Assembly (NCBI RefSeq): GCF_001612845.1
Contig: NZ_BDBF01000006.1
Location: 62,001 to 126,000, forward strand
DNA from: Nocardia elegans NBRC 108235
GTDB taxonomy: Bacteria; Actinomycetota; Actinomycetes; Mycobacteriales; Mycobacteriaceae
Reading direction: 5' to 3'
Length of the DNA stretch: 64,000 nucleotides
A model generated the notes under the pieces. It saw only the letters and a program-made list of their open reading frames with translations, did no database searches and was not told the DNA's origin. Shown one piece after another: positions 39,950 through 48,810 of the stretch (positions are counted from its first letter, which is position 1; each line of letters opens with the position of its first letter). The position numbers and the translations under genes are program-made.

Positions 39950-41020
39950 ATGTCCGAGCCGCATCGCCGAAACTCCCGGGATGCTCCGGCTTTTCGCGAG
40001 CAATTGTGGACGGCGGTCACCGGCCGCGACGAACGGGCGGCGATCGGCATCGTGCTCGCGGCGGTGGATTCGGGGCTCGAACCGGAAGCGGTTCTGCTCG
40101 ACGTCATCGCCGCGGTCCAACGCCGGGTGGGTGCGGAATGGGCCGCCAACACCCTCAGTGTCGCCGACGAGCACACCGCCACCGCGATCAACGACCGGGC
40201 CGTGACGGCGCTGGCACTGCATGCGTCCGCCTCGCACCCCGCCTCGGCCGGGCGGGTCACCGTCGCGTGTGTGGACGGCGAATGGCACGCCCTTCCCGCG
40301 CGGCTGGTGACCGAAGTGCTGCGGCTGCGCGGCTGGCAGGTCGATTTCCTGGGTGCCCAGGTGCCCACCCGCCACCTGATCGCGCACCTGCACAACACGG
40401 GCCCCGACGCCGTGTTGCTGTCGTCGTCGCTGCCGACCCGCCTGCCATCGGCGCACGGCACCATCACCGCATGCCAGGCGGCCGGAGTGCCGGTGCTCGT
40501 CGGCGGGGCGGCGTTCGGTCCGGACGGCCGCTACGCGAACCTGCTCGGCGCGGACGCCTGGGCGCCGGACGCCGCGACCGCGGCCGAGCTGCTCGCCCGG
40601 AGGCTGCGGCGGGAGCAGCGGCCGCCGGACCGACCGCACCGGACGCTGCCGCATCTGACCGATCAGGAATTCACCATGATCGCCCGCAGCACACCGCAGT
40701 TGCTGGCGACCACCATGGCGGAGCTGGAGCATCACTTCCCCGCGATGCGGGAATACTCCGAATCCCAGCTGGAGCGCACCGCCGAAGATATCGCGCAGAT
40801 CCTCGAATTCCTCGCCACCGCACTGTATCTGGACGACGACGAGTTGTTCACCACCTTCGTCACGTGGACCGCGGGCGTGCTGAGCGCGCGTGCGGTCCCC
40901 GCGCAATCGCTGTTTCCCGTCCTCGACCTGCTGAGCGGGCAGCTGCAGGACTTCCCGCGGGCGCGACGGATTCTCACCGCCGCCACCGACGCCCTCACCG
41001 GCACCGCGCGGATCGCCTGA
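39950..41020 (+). CDS. CarH-like cobalamin-binding (photo)sensor protein without DNA-binding domain
   Basis: 356 residues. Residues about 10-95 form a helical bundle with the Wx9EH signature of CarH/LitR photoreceptors: Trp64, Glu74 and His75 (WAANTLSVADEH). These cap the upper face of adenosylcobalamin. A Rossmann-like B12-binding domain (about 100-225) follows. Its lower-ligand His113 lies in GEWHALP, an ExHxxG motif with Pro replacing Gly, then LRGWQVDFLGAQVP. There is no MerR domain. The C-terminal 120 residues form a separate helical region (TMAELEHHFPAM to LFPVLDLLSGQL) of unknown kind. AAGGAG lies nine bases before the ATG. It is last in the STAS-RsbW-SpoIIE operon, so it probably feeds a B12 or light signal into partner switching. 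Confidence 0.88.
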   Translation: MSEPHRRNSRDAPAFREQLWTAVTGRDERAAIGIVLAAVDSGLEPEAVLLDVIAAVQRRVGAEWAANTLSVADEHTATAINDRAVTALALHASASHPASAGRVTVACVDGEWHALPARLVTEVLRLRGWQVDFLGAQVPTRHLIAHLHNTGPDAVLLSSSLPTRLPSAHGTITACQAAGVPVLVGGAAFGPDGRYANLLGADAWAPDAATAAELLARRLRREQRPPDRPHRTLPHLTDQEFTMIARSTPQLLATTMAELEHHFPAMREYSESQLERTAEDIAQILEFLATALYLDDDELFTTFVTWTAGVLSARAVPAQSLFPVLDLLSGQLQDFPRARRILTAATDALTGTARIA

Positions 41021-41088
41021 CCATCGACGCCGGCCGACGACCGCGCGGTGCGCTCGAATCCTCGCCGCCTTCCGGCCGCGGAGTCCGG

Positions 41089-42441
41089 TTACTCCAGTTC
41101 GGCGAGGGATTCGTCGAGTCCGGTCAGCAGCCGCTGCAGATGCGGAACACTGCGGCGACAGCCGACGATCCCGAAATGCATGGCGCCACCGGAACTGATC
41201 GTCGTGATGTTGACCGCTTGGCCGTCGAGGGGAATCGAGGCCGGATAGGCGGCTTCCAGGCGCAGGCCGTTCCAGTACCGGGGTTCGGTGGCGCCGGGGA
41301 CGTTGGAGATGACGATGTTGAACGGCGGCGCGGCGGCCGGCAACCGGACCGGTAGCGCCGCCGAGGCCAGCCCCGCCACATTCACCGCCGACAAGCCCAG
41401 GATCTGTAGTGGCGTCAGCCGCGACATGGTGTTCTTGGTCCGCGCCATCGACGAGTGGATGCGCGCGAGTCGCTCGGCCGGATCCGGTTCGTCGGTGGCC
41501 AGATCACACAGCGCCGCGCCCACCGAATTACCCTCTCCCACAGCGGTTTCAGAGGTTCCACGCAGCGAGACCGGCACCATCGCGATCAACGGCTCCACCG
41601 GCAGAGCCTGTTCGGCGAGCAGATACCGGCGCAGCGCGCCCGCGCACATCGCCAGCACCACGTCGTTCACGGTCGCCCCCGTGCGCGCGCCGACCGTGCG
41701 CAACCGCGGCAACGGCCACGACTGCGCGGCGAATCGCCGGGCACCGGTGATGGCGACATTGAACATCGTGTGCGGGGCCCGGAACGGGCGCGGTTCGGGA
41801 TAGTCCCGCGCGATCTCGTAAGCGCCGGAAAGCAGTTCGGGGACGGCGGTGCCGATCCGCCCGGCCATGCGCACCGCCTCGGCCGAGCGGCGCAACAACG
41901 TAGTCGGGCCGGCGTCCGGACGCCGGCGGGGCGAGCGCCACGGCGGCACGCAGTCGCGGGCATCGGGGTCGGCGGAGAGGACCCGCTGCCAGGTGCGCAC
42001 TGCCGAGACACCGTCCATCAGCGCGTGATGCGTCTTGGTGTAGAGAGCCATTCGGCCGTCGGCGAGACCGTCGATCACATAGACCTCCCACAGCGGGCGA
42101 TGCCGGTCCAGCAGCGATCCGTGCAGCATCGACACCAACTCCAGCAGTTCACGCACCCGTCCGGGCGTGGGCACCGAAAGCAACCGCACGTGATAGTCGA
42201 TATCGACGTCGTCGTCGAGATCCCACTGCAGCGCGGAGAAACTCGCCAGCGACCGCGCGGGTCGGCGCCGGAACAAGGACGTGAGTTGACCAGTGCCCGA
42301 GACCAATTCCTCGTGCAATTGCCGCGCCGATCGCGGCTCGGTGCCCGAGGGACGGAACAGGGAGAGCCCGCCGACGTGCATGGGATGTTCGCGGGATTCC
42401 AGCAGCAGGAATGCCGAGTCCAGGGGTGACATCAACGCCAT
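41089..42441 (-). CDS. Wax ester synthase/diacylglycerol acyltransferase (WS/DGAT)
   Basis: A 450-residue WS/DGAT enzyme. It opens with MSPLDSAFLLLESREHPMHVGG and has the PLWEVYVIDGL motif. The catalytic HHALMDGVSA lies near residue 140, and later come NDVVLAMCAGALRRYL and the C-terminal NIVISNVPG. It transfers acyl groups from acyl-CoA to diacylglycerol or fatty alcohols, building storage lipids typical of mycolate actinobacteria. It is membrane-associated without clear transmembrane helices. Its 3' end faces the B12-binding gene 68 bases away. Confidence 0.93.
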   Translation of the reverse strand: MALMSPLDSAFLLLESREHPMHVGGLSLFRPSGTEPRSARQLHEELVSGTGQLTSLFRRRPARSLASFSALQWDLDDDVDIDYHVRLLSVPTPGRVRELLELVSMLHGSLLDRHRPLWEVYVIDGLADGRMALYTKTHHALMDGVSAVRTWQRVLSADPDARDCVPPWRSPRRRPDAGPTTLLRRSAEAVRMAGRIGTAVPELLSGAYEIARDYPEPRPFRAPHTMFNVAITGARRFAAQSWPLPRLRTVGARTGATVNDVVLAMCAGALRRYLLAEQALPVEPLIAMVPVSLRGTSETAVGEGNSVGAALCDLATDEPDPAERLARIHSSMARTKNTMSRLTPLQILGLSAVNVAGLASAALPVRLPAAAPPFNIVISNVPGATEPRYWNGLRLEAAYPASIPLDGQAVNITTISSGGAMHFGIVGCRRSVPHLQRLLTGLDESLAELE

Positions 42442-42598
42442 CGCGGTACCTCATCACGGTCGTTTCCGATCGGGCCGGGTGGCCACACCTTCCGGTGATC
42501 ATCGCGGATGCGGTCGGATCAGGTGCGTGATCCGGAGTCTCACCGGGCCCGGGCGGCTCAGGCGTCGGTAATTGCCGGGAACAATTGAATCAAACATA

Positions 42599-42648
42599 TT
42601 GACAATGTGAGAGGAGTCACTTCATTCTCTCATTAGGACACAGTGTCC
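42599..42648 (+). promoter_or_regulatory. Promoter and overlapping palindrome upstream of a flavoprotein gene
   Basis: TTGACA (42599-42604), an 18-base spacer and CATTCT (42623-42628) form a plausible promoter. GGACAC-A-GTGTCC (42636-42648) is a perfect inverted repeat just at the expected transcription start, the place for a repressor such as TetR. Confidence 0.5.
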
Positions 42649-42676
42649 GAACATAGTGACCCGGAAGGCGGCGCCG

Positions 42677-44137
42677 ATGCCTACCGACGAACCTGCCGAC
42701 TCCTCGCCGACCGATTCGGGTACCGCCGCGACCGTCCGAGACCTTCCGGTACTCGATCGAGGAATTGACGAAAACGATTGCCCGGAAAGCGGATTCGCTG
42801 ACGTGGTGGTCGTCGGAGCGCGCTGCGCGGGTTCGGCCGCCGCGATCGCCTTCGCCCGTGCGGGGCGGCGCGTCGTCGTCGTGGACGCGGCCCGATTTCC
42901 CTCCGACACGCTCTCGACCCATCTGCTCTGGCCCGCCGGCATCGCCGAAGTGGCGGCGCTGGGCGCGCTGGAGAAGGTGCTGGCGCTCGGCGCGCCACAA
43001 CTGCGGGTCGCCTACGCCGGCGGCGCGGGCCAGGTGGTGCGGGCACCGTTCACCGCCGTGAACGGCATCGACTACGCGATGTGCGTGCGGCGCACCGGAT
43101 TCGACGCGGCCCTGGTCGCCACCGCCCGCGCGGCCGGCGCCACGATCCACGAGTCGATGCGGGTCACCGAGCTGATCCGCGACGGCGGCCGGGTCGCCGG
43201 CGTGCGCGCGGTCGATCGCACGGGGGCCACCCACGAGATCCGGGCGCGCCTGGTGGTCGGCGCGGACGGGCGGCGCTCCACCGTCGCGCGGCTGACCGGA
43301 GCGCTGGACCCGTACCGCAGCAAACCCAGTGGGCGGGCGTGCTACTTCGCCTACTGGCGCGACAACCGGCCGGAATGGCGGTCGACGGCGGCGCAGTGGC
43401 GGGCCGGGCAGCTGCTGGGAACCGCCTTCCCGTGCGAGGGCGGGGCGGTGCTGTCACTGATCCAGCCGCCGGTCACGCACGGGCCGCGCACCGCCGGGCA
43501 GACCGAGCAGCGTTACCGCGGCATGGTCGCCGCGATCCCGGAACTCGCTGCGCGACTGGCCGATTGCGAACCGCTCGGGCGGGTGCGCTCGGCCACCGAC
43601 ATCGTCTCCTACTTCCGCCGCTCCAGCGGTCCCGGCTGGGCGCTGCCCGGCGACGCCGGCCACTTCAAGGATCCGGTCACCGCGCAGGGCATGCGCGATG
43701 CGATGCGCTACGGACGGCTGCTCGGCGAATACGCGGCCCCGGTACTCGACGACGCGGCCGCGCTGGACCGGGCACTGACCCGATGGGAGCACCAGCGCGA
43801 ACAGGACTGCCTGCCCATGTACCAGTGGACCAACCGGCTCGCCCGCGGCGCCGAGATGACACCGCTCGAAGTGCAGCTGTACCGCGCCGGCGCGGCCGAC
43901 CCGCACCTGGCCGGCCTCGCGCTGGATGTGATGACCCGGGCTCGAACCCCCGACGAACTGCTGACCCCGGCGCGGGCGGCGAAGTTCGCGATACAGGCAT
44001 TGGCGCACGCGCCGGCGACCGCGGTGGTGGACACCGTGATTCGCGAGGTGTGCGACAACGCGCAGGACTGGCGGGAACGTCAGGCGGCGCGGTGGGGTTC
44101 GGCGTGGTCGCGGTGGCCCGCGGCGGCGCCGAAGTGA
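42677..44137 (+). CDS. FAD-dependent oxidoreductase (group A monooxygenase-like)
   Basis: 486 residues. After a polar N-terminal stretch, the Rossmann motif VVVVGARCAGSAAAIAFARAG binds FAD. A DG motif (LVVGADGRRSTVARLTG) and the ribityl-binding GDAGHFKDPVTAQGM follow. The family hydroxylates or reduces aromatic or isoprenoid substrates with NAD(P)H. The substrate is unknown. The ATG at 42677 is chosen because GGAAGG lies nine bases before it; GTG 42656 is an alternative. The gene sits behind a promoter with an overlapping palindrome. Confidence 0.88.
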   Translation: MPTDEPADSSPTDSGTAATVRDLPVLDRGIDENDCPESGFADVVVVGARCAGSAAAIAFARAGRRVVVVDAARFPSDTLSTHLLWPAGIAEVAALGALEKVLALGAPQLRVAYAGGAGQVVRAPFTAVNGIDYAMCVRRTGFDAALVATARAAGATIHESMRVTELIRDGGRVAGVRAVDRTGATHEIRARLVVGADGRRSTVARLTGALDPYRSKPSGRACYFAYWRDNRPEWRSTAAQWRAGQLLGTAFPCEGGAVLSLIQPPVTHGPRTAGQTEQRYRGMVAAIPELAARLADCEPLGRVRSATDIVSYFRRSSGPGWALPGDAGHFKDPVTAQGMRDAMRYGRLLGEYAAPVLDDAAALDRALTRWEHQREQDCLPMYQWTNRLARGAEMTPLEVQLYRAGAADPHLAGLALDVMTRARTPDELLTPARAAKFAIQALAHAPATAVVDTVIREVCDNAQDWRERQAARWGSAWSRWPAAAPK

Positions 44138-44261
44138 GGGACGGGCCGGCCGGCGGGCCCTCGATACTGCCGGACCTCGGTGAAAAAGCTTCGCAGGCGC
44201 AGACATTCGGGCTTCGGGATCGACGCAGGGCCGGTCCCGCTCGCTGATTCTAGGAGTGGAC

Positions 44262-46034
44262 ATGACCGGTCGGGACAATGCGGGTGGATTCGGCAGGCGG
44301 CAGTTGCTGCGAGGCGCGGCGGTCGCGGGCGCGGCTCTGGCGACGAGCGGCACCTGGGCCACGGCGGCGGCGCGGGCGAATCCGGGCCGCCGCCAGGTCG
44401 GCCCGGGACGCACGGTGGCGGTGTTCGGTGGTGGGGTCTCCGGGTTGACCGCGGCGCACGAACTGGCCGAACGCGGCTACGCGGTCACGGTGTACGAGCC
44501 GACCGCGCTGGGCGGGAAGGCGCGCAGTATGAGCGTGCCCGGCACCGGGGCGGGTGGTCGCGCCGATCTGCCGGGCGAACACGGCTTCCGCTTCTTCCCG
44601 GGTTGCTACCAGCACGTGCCGGACACCATGGCGCGAATTCCGTTCCCGGGCAACGCGAACGGTGTGGCCGGAAATCTGATCCGGGTGGAATCGACGGTGG
44701 CCGGATTTCCGGATCTGCCGCCGGTGACGGTGCCGACCGAGATCGCGGGGCTGCGCGAGCTGAACCCCGAGCGCATCCGCAACTCGCTCGTCGCCGGATT
44801 CGGCTTCGTCCCGCAGCTGCCGCCGCAGGAGCTGGCGTTCTTCGGCGATCGGATGATGATGTGGTTCACCAGCTCTCCCGAACGCCGCTTCGGCGAATGG
44901 GAGTACCGATCATGGGTGGACGCGGTCGGGGCGAACGGGAAGTCGCAGGCCTATCGGGACTATCTGGCGCGGGCGCTGACCCGGATCACGGTGGCGGCCA
45001 GGTCGGAGACCAGCTCCGCGCGCACCATCGGAACCATCGGAGAGGCATTGGTTTTCGCGGGCGCCGGCATCGCGCCGCAGTATCGCGGCGGGGTGGACCG
45101 GATCTTGAACGGCCCCACCAACGAGGCGTGGATCGATCCGTGGGTGGCGCATCTGTCCGGACAGGGAGTCCGGTTCGTCACCGGCGCGGGCTTGACGAGC
45201 CTGCGCCTGTCCGGTGACCGGATCAGCGGTGCGAACGTTGGCGGACGTGCGGTGCAGGCGGATTGGTACGTGTGCGCGATGCCGGCCGACCGCGCGGCCA
45301 CGATCCTCGACGACGACATCCTCGCCGCGGACCCGGCGCTGGCCGGGATGCGGGAACTGGTGCTGGACTGGATGGTCGGGGTGCAGTTCTATCTGCGCCG
45401 GCCCACCGGCGTGCCGGAAGGACATATCGCGGCACTCGGCTCGCCGTGGGCGATCACCGCACTGCGGCAGGCGCCGATGTGGCGCGGCGATTTCGCGGCC
45501 CGCTACGGCGACGGGACGGTGGTGGAATGCCTGTCCGCGGACGTGTCGGACTGGGACACCCCCGGCATCCTGTTCGGCAAACCGGCCAAACAGTGCTCGA
45601 AAGACGAAGTGGTGCAAGAAGTCTGGGCACAGCTGAAACGCTGGCTCAACACCGGCACCGGCTGGTTGCGCGACGACGACCTGCACTCGTGGTTCGTCGA
45701 TCCCGGCGTACATTTCGAGGAGGGCGGCAACCGCAACGACACCCCGCTGCTGGTGAACACCGTCGGCTCCTGGGACCACCGGCCGGAGGCGCACTCGGCG
45801 ATCGGCAACGTGTTCTTCTGCGGCGACCACGTGCGGACCGGCATCGACCTGGCGACCATGGAGGGTGCCTGCGAGGCGGGACGCAAGGCGGCCAACGCGG
45901 TGCTCGACGCGGTCGGTGACGCGGCGCCGCGGGCGGCGGTGTTCCCGATGTACGCGCCGCCCGAGCTCGAACCGTTCAAGCGCATCGACGCCGACCGCTA
46001 TCGGGCCGGGCTGCCGCATCTACTCGATATGTGA
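44262..46034 (+). CDS. Tat-exported FAD-dependent amine-oxidase/phytoene-desaturase-like oxidoreductase
   Basis: 590 residues. The N-terminus carries a twin-arginine signal (GRRQLLRGAAVAGAALA). It is followed by the dinucleotide-binding VAVFGGGVSGLTAAHELAERG and the second motif GGKARSMSV, as in phytoene desaturase/hydroxysqualene dehydroxylase-like flavoproteins. The C-terminal FAD motif is VFFCGDHVRTGIDLATMEGACEAG. It probably oxidises a hydrophobic substrate outside the cytoplasmic membrane. AGGAG five bases before ATG 44262 sets the start. The 3' end overlaps the convergent XRE gene by 15 bases. Confidence 0.87.
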   Translation: MTGRDNAGGFGRRQLLRGAAVAGAALATSGTWATAAARANPGRRQVGPGRTVAVFGGGVSGLTAAHELAERGYAVTVYEPTALGGKARSMSVPGTGAGGRADLPGEHGFRFFPGCYQHVPDTMARIPFPGNANGVAGNLIRVESTVAGFPDLPPVTVPTEIAGLRELNPERIRNSLVAGFGFVPQLPPQELAFFGDRMMMWFTSSPERRFGEWEYRSWVDAVGANGKSQAYRDYLARALTRITVAARSETSSARTIGTIGEALVFAGAGIAPQYRGGVDRILNGPTNEAWIDPWVAHLSGQGVRFVTGAGLTSLRLSGDRISGANVGGRAVQADWYVCAMPADRAATILDDDILAADPALAGMRELVLDWMVGVQFYLRRPTGVPEGHIAALGSPWAITALRQAPMWRGDFAARYGDGTVVECLSADVSDWDTPGILFGKPAKQCSKDEVVQEVWAQLKRWLNTGTGWLRDDDLHSWFVDPGVHFEEGGNRNDTPLLVNTVGSWDHRPEAHSAIGNVFFCGDHVRTGIDLATMEGACEAGRKAANAVLDAVGDAAPRAAVFPMYAPPELEPFKRIDADRYRAGLPHLLDM

Positions 46035-46841
46035 ACGGCTGCGCAGGAATTCGGCGGTCGCCGGGCTCGCGGGCAGGAACGACTCGATCGCGAGTTCGGC
46101 GACCGTGACGTTCATCGGACTGCCGAAGATGGTCATGGTGCTGATGAAATCCAGGTCGATGTCCCCGCGTTCGGCGTCGTGGTGGCGCAGCCGCAGCGGG
46201 ACGACGGCCTGATCCGGTTCGGGCAGGCCGGGATCGTCGCGGCCACCGGGATATTCGAGCAGTTCGGCGCGCAGCGCGGCCAGATCGGCCGAGCCGGTGG
46301 CCTCGATCTGGCGATCGACGCGTTCGAACAGATGTCCGCGCCACTGCGCGAGATTCAGGATGCGCGGCGCCAGTCCCTCGGGGTGCAGGCTCAGCCGCAG
46401 CGCGTTGACCGGCGGAGTCAGCAGGTCGGCGCGAACGCCGTCGAGGAACAGGGCGACACCGGAATTGGCGTCGACCATATTCCACTGCGCGTCCACGGCC
46501 AACGCCGGATACGGCTCGTAGCCGGTGAGGATCTGCCGCATCGCGGTGCGGACGGGGGCCATGGTGGGAGTATCCAATCCGGGTTCGGCGTAGACCGGGG
46601 CGTAACCGGCGGCCAGCAACATCCGATTGCGTTCGCGCAGTGGGATGTCGAGCTCCTCGCTCAGGTGCAGGATCAGCTGGCGGCTCGGCGTGGACCGGCC
46701 GGTTTCGACGAAGCTGAGGTGACGGGTCGAGGTTTCGGCGCGCCCGGCCAGTTCCAGCTGGCTGAGGCGGCGGGTGCGACGCCAGTGGCGCAGCAGATCC
46801 CCGGCAGTATGGGTCGGCACCTGCTCGATCGTATGCGGCAC
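46020..46841 (-). CDS. XRE-family regulator with MmyB-like domain
   Basis: 273 residues. The HTH (about 12-65) reads DLLRHWRRTRRLSQLELAGRAETSTRHLSFVETG (in part). The MmyB-like ligand domain includes YPALAVDAQWNMVDANSGVALFL. This is the second such regulator in the window (the other starts at 23641). Its target is not obvious: the neighbouring flavoprotein is convergent and GtrA diverges after about 80 bases. Confidence 0.9.
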   Translation of the reverse strand: MPHTIEQVPTHTAGDLLRHWRRTRRLSQLELAGRAETSTRHLSFVETGRSTPSRQLILHLSEELDIPLRERNRMLLAAGYAPVYAEPGLDTPTMAPVRTAMRQILTGYEPYPALAVDAQWNMVDANSGVALFLDGVRADLLTPPVNALRLSLHPEGLAPRILNLAQWRGHLFERVDRQIEATGSADLAALRAELLEYPGGRDDPGLPEPDQAVVPLRLRHHDAERGDIDLDFISTMTIFGSPMNVTVAELAIESFLPASPATAEFLRSRSHIE

Positions 46842-46921
46842 GGGTGGGCGTGACGATTACCTCGCGGGTCATGATCGCTGTCCGGATGCCCGGTGCGCGG
46901 CTCACGGTTAGGGTGGATTGC

Positions 46922-47431
46922 GTGTCGTTGGTGCAGGCTGGACTGGACCGGCTGCCCGAACGCTGGCGCGCACTGTTGCTCGCCCATCGGGAGCTGATGA
47001 AATTCGCCGTCGTCGGCGCGATCACCTGGTTCGTGGACACCGGAGTGGTGTACGCGCTCAAGCTGACCGTATTGCCGGACAAGCCGCTGACCGCGCGCGC
47101 GTTCGGCGTGCTGATCGCGACGATCGCCTCCTACATCCTGAACCGGGAATGGTCGTTCAACACCCGCGGCGGGCGCCAGCGCGGTCACGAGGCCGCGCTG
47201 TTCTTCGCCGTCAGCGCGCTCGCCGTCGGCGTGACCGTCATTCCGCAGGCGGTCGCGCTGTATGTCTTCGATATCCGGGTGCCGCACGTGAGCGCGTTCA
47301 CCCAGGCGGTCTCCAACTTCATCACCGGGCAGATTCTCGGTGTCCTGCTGGCGATGGCCTTCCGGTTCTGGGCGTTGCGGCGATTCGTCTTTCCCCAGGA
47401 TCTGCGCGAGGCCGAACTGGAGATCCTCTGA
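46922..47431 (+). CDS. GtrA-family membrane protein
   Basis: 169 residues with four transmembrane helices and the family start ELMKFAVVGAITWFVDTGVVYAL, then IASYILNREWSF. GtrA-like proteins flip or help transfer polyprenyl-linked sugars for wall polysaccharides such as arabinogalactan. The GTG at 46922 is used because TAGGGT lies seven bases upstream, fitting leaderless transcription. An upstream in-frame start adds 26 residues of unlikely sequence. Confidence 0.88.
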   Translation: MSLVQAGLDRLPERWRALLLAHRELMKFAVVGAITWFVDTGVVYALKLTVLPDKPLTARAFGVLIATIASYILNREWSFNTRGGRQRGHEAALFFAVSALAVGVTVIPQAVALYVFDIRVPHVSAFTQAVSNFITGQILGVLLAMAFRFWALRRFVFPQDLREAELEIL

Positions 47432-47542
47432 CCGCCGCACCCGCGAGGCACCGAAACCGCAGGTGGTGACGGGCATCACGGCCGGCACATACAGGTGGAC
47501 CTGGCGGCCCGGCCCGCCGGCGAGCCCCGATACCATGATCTC

Positions 47543-48100
47543 GTGCGAGCAACGGCCGACCCTTCCACGCAGCTGCGTGGTGGATGCGTCGGCGCCGCCG
47601 CGGGCACGGTGAGTATCGCCGCCCACGCCCTCGGTGGTGGCGCGGTGGCACCCGGCTCCACGGCCATCATGATGCTGATCGCCGCCAGCACCGCGATCGG
47701 CTGCCTCGCCGCACACACCCGCACCGGATTGTTCCGGCTGATGGGCCTGCTCGCGGTCGGCCAGGCGATCGGCCATCTGGCGCTGTCGACGTCCCCGCAC
47801 TGCCACGAGGTGCTGATCACCGCGCCCATGCTCGTCGCGCACATCACGGCGACGGTGGTCGGGGCGGTCCTCGTCCGCGGCGCGGAAACCGCACTGCGAC
47901 GCGCCGTTTCGCTGATTCGCCGCGTGGTCGGCGCGGTCGCGCACTACCTGGGCATCTCCGGCGCTCCGGTCGTCGTCTCGGTACCGTATACGGTGACCGC
48001 GCCGCGGCGGCTCGTGCTGGCCTCCGGCACCGGGCGGCGCGGTCCGCCGAGGCTCACCGGTTCGTTCGCTGCCTTGCACCGCGTACCCGCGCGGGCGTGA
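47543..48100 (+). CDS. Hypothetical four-helix membrane protein
   Basis: 185 residues with about four hydrophobic helices in residues 20-125 and a basic, Pro-containing C-terminal tail. Helix 3-4 contains several His (IGHLALSTSPHCHEVLI, MLVAHITATVVG), possibly metal-binding. No family was recognised. TACCAT six bases before GTG 47543 suggests a leaderless start; an earlier in-frame start at 47495 is possible. The copper chaperone/Dyp peroxidase pair lies downstream, so a role in copper handling is conceivable but unproved. Confidence 0.65.
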   Translation: MRATADPSTQLRGGCVGAAAGTVSIAAHALGGGAVAPGSTAIMMLIAASTAIGCLAAHTRTGLFRLMGLLAVGQAIGHLALSTSPHCHEVLITAPMLVAHITATVVGAVLVRGAETALRRAVSLIRRVVGAVAHYLGISGAPVVVSVPYTVTAPRRLVLASGTGRRGPPRLTGSFAALHRVPARA

Positions 48101-48300
48101 TTTACCGGCATATCGGTGGATGCGTCCACTAACTTGCCGGATCGCGGCCGGACCACGGATGACGACCAACGGCTGGGCCACCCGATGTACGGATAGCTCT
48201 CGAGAGCGTCACATCGGATCGCACAGCACGTGCAGCCGCGCCCGTGAGGCGATGTCCGTGAGCCGGTAACGGCACACGGACAAGCGGCAGCCGCTGGCCC

Positions 48301-48328
48301 GCAATCGGCAATCGGCAATCGGCAATCG
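48301..48328. repeat. Tandem repeat, four copies of GCAATCG
   Basis: Four perfect consecutive copies of a 7-bp unit in non-coding DNA. Confidence 0.92.
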
Positions 48329-48420
48329 AGAATTCGGCGACCGAATCGACCGCTACCACACGGCACCCGAACGGCTACCGACGCTTTGCAGAAGCGGTCG
48401 CTCGAGCAGTCGGCGCATCG

Positions 48421-48474
48421 GTCGACGTCGGCGAGCCTGCGTGCTGGGTCGACGTCGGCGAGCCCGGGTGCTCG
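48421..48474. repeat. Tandem 27-bp repeat, two copies
   Basis: Two adjacent 27-base units beginning GTCGACGTCGGCGAGCC are identical at 24 of 27 positions. Confidence 0.9.
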
Positions 48475-48810
48475 GTCACGGTCACGGTCATCGCTGTGGC
48501 GGTCCGGCCGTGACCCTGATCGCACGCGGGGCTGTTCGGTCGGTCGTCGTCGGTTTCCGAGGATGTCCTGGTCGGTCGGATACGCCGGTCGGGCTTGCGG
48601 GTGGCTGATTCGCGTATGACCGCCGAGGTCGCACCGCTCGCCGCTGGGCACAGCAACGAACGAACACCGGTGGCGGTATAAGCCGCGCACTCACCCCTAC
48701 GCCGCGCAACGCGTGGTTCGACGGTGTGACGAGCGCCCGGGCGCGGTGAGAATCCGCGACGACGTGCCGCCTGCTCGATGAAACCCCTTCTCATGCAATG
48801 GAGTTCACCA

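Larger units (their letters stand above)
48101..48810. other. Long intergenic region with short tandem repeats
   Basis: 710 bases without a convincing gene. Minus-strand frames here are low-complexity (Ser/Pro/Thr repeats or Arg/Cys-rich) and lack ribosome sites. The region holds two tandem repeats (48301-48328 and 48421-48474) and a GGTCAC triplication near 48474-48491. Confidence 0.5.

Noticed and set aside
43930..43960. GGGCTCGAACCCCCGAC, tRNA T-arm-like
   Set aside because: It lies inside the monooxygenase frame and no cloverleaf could be built around it.
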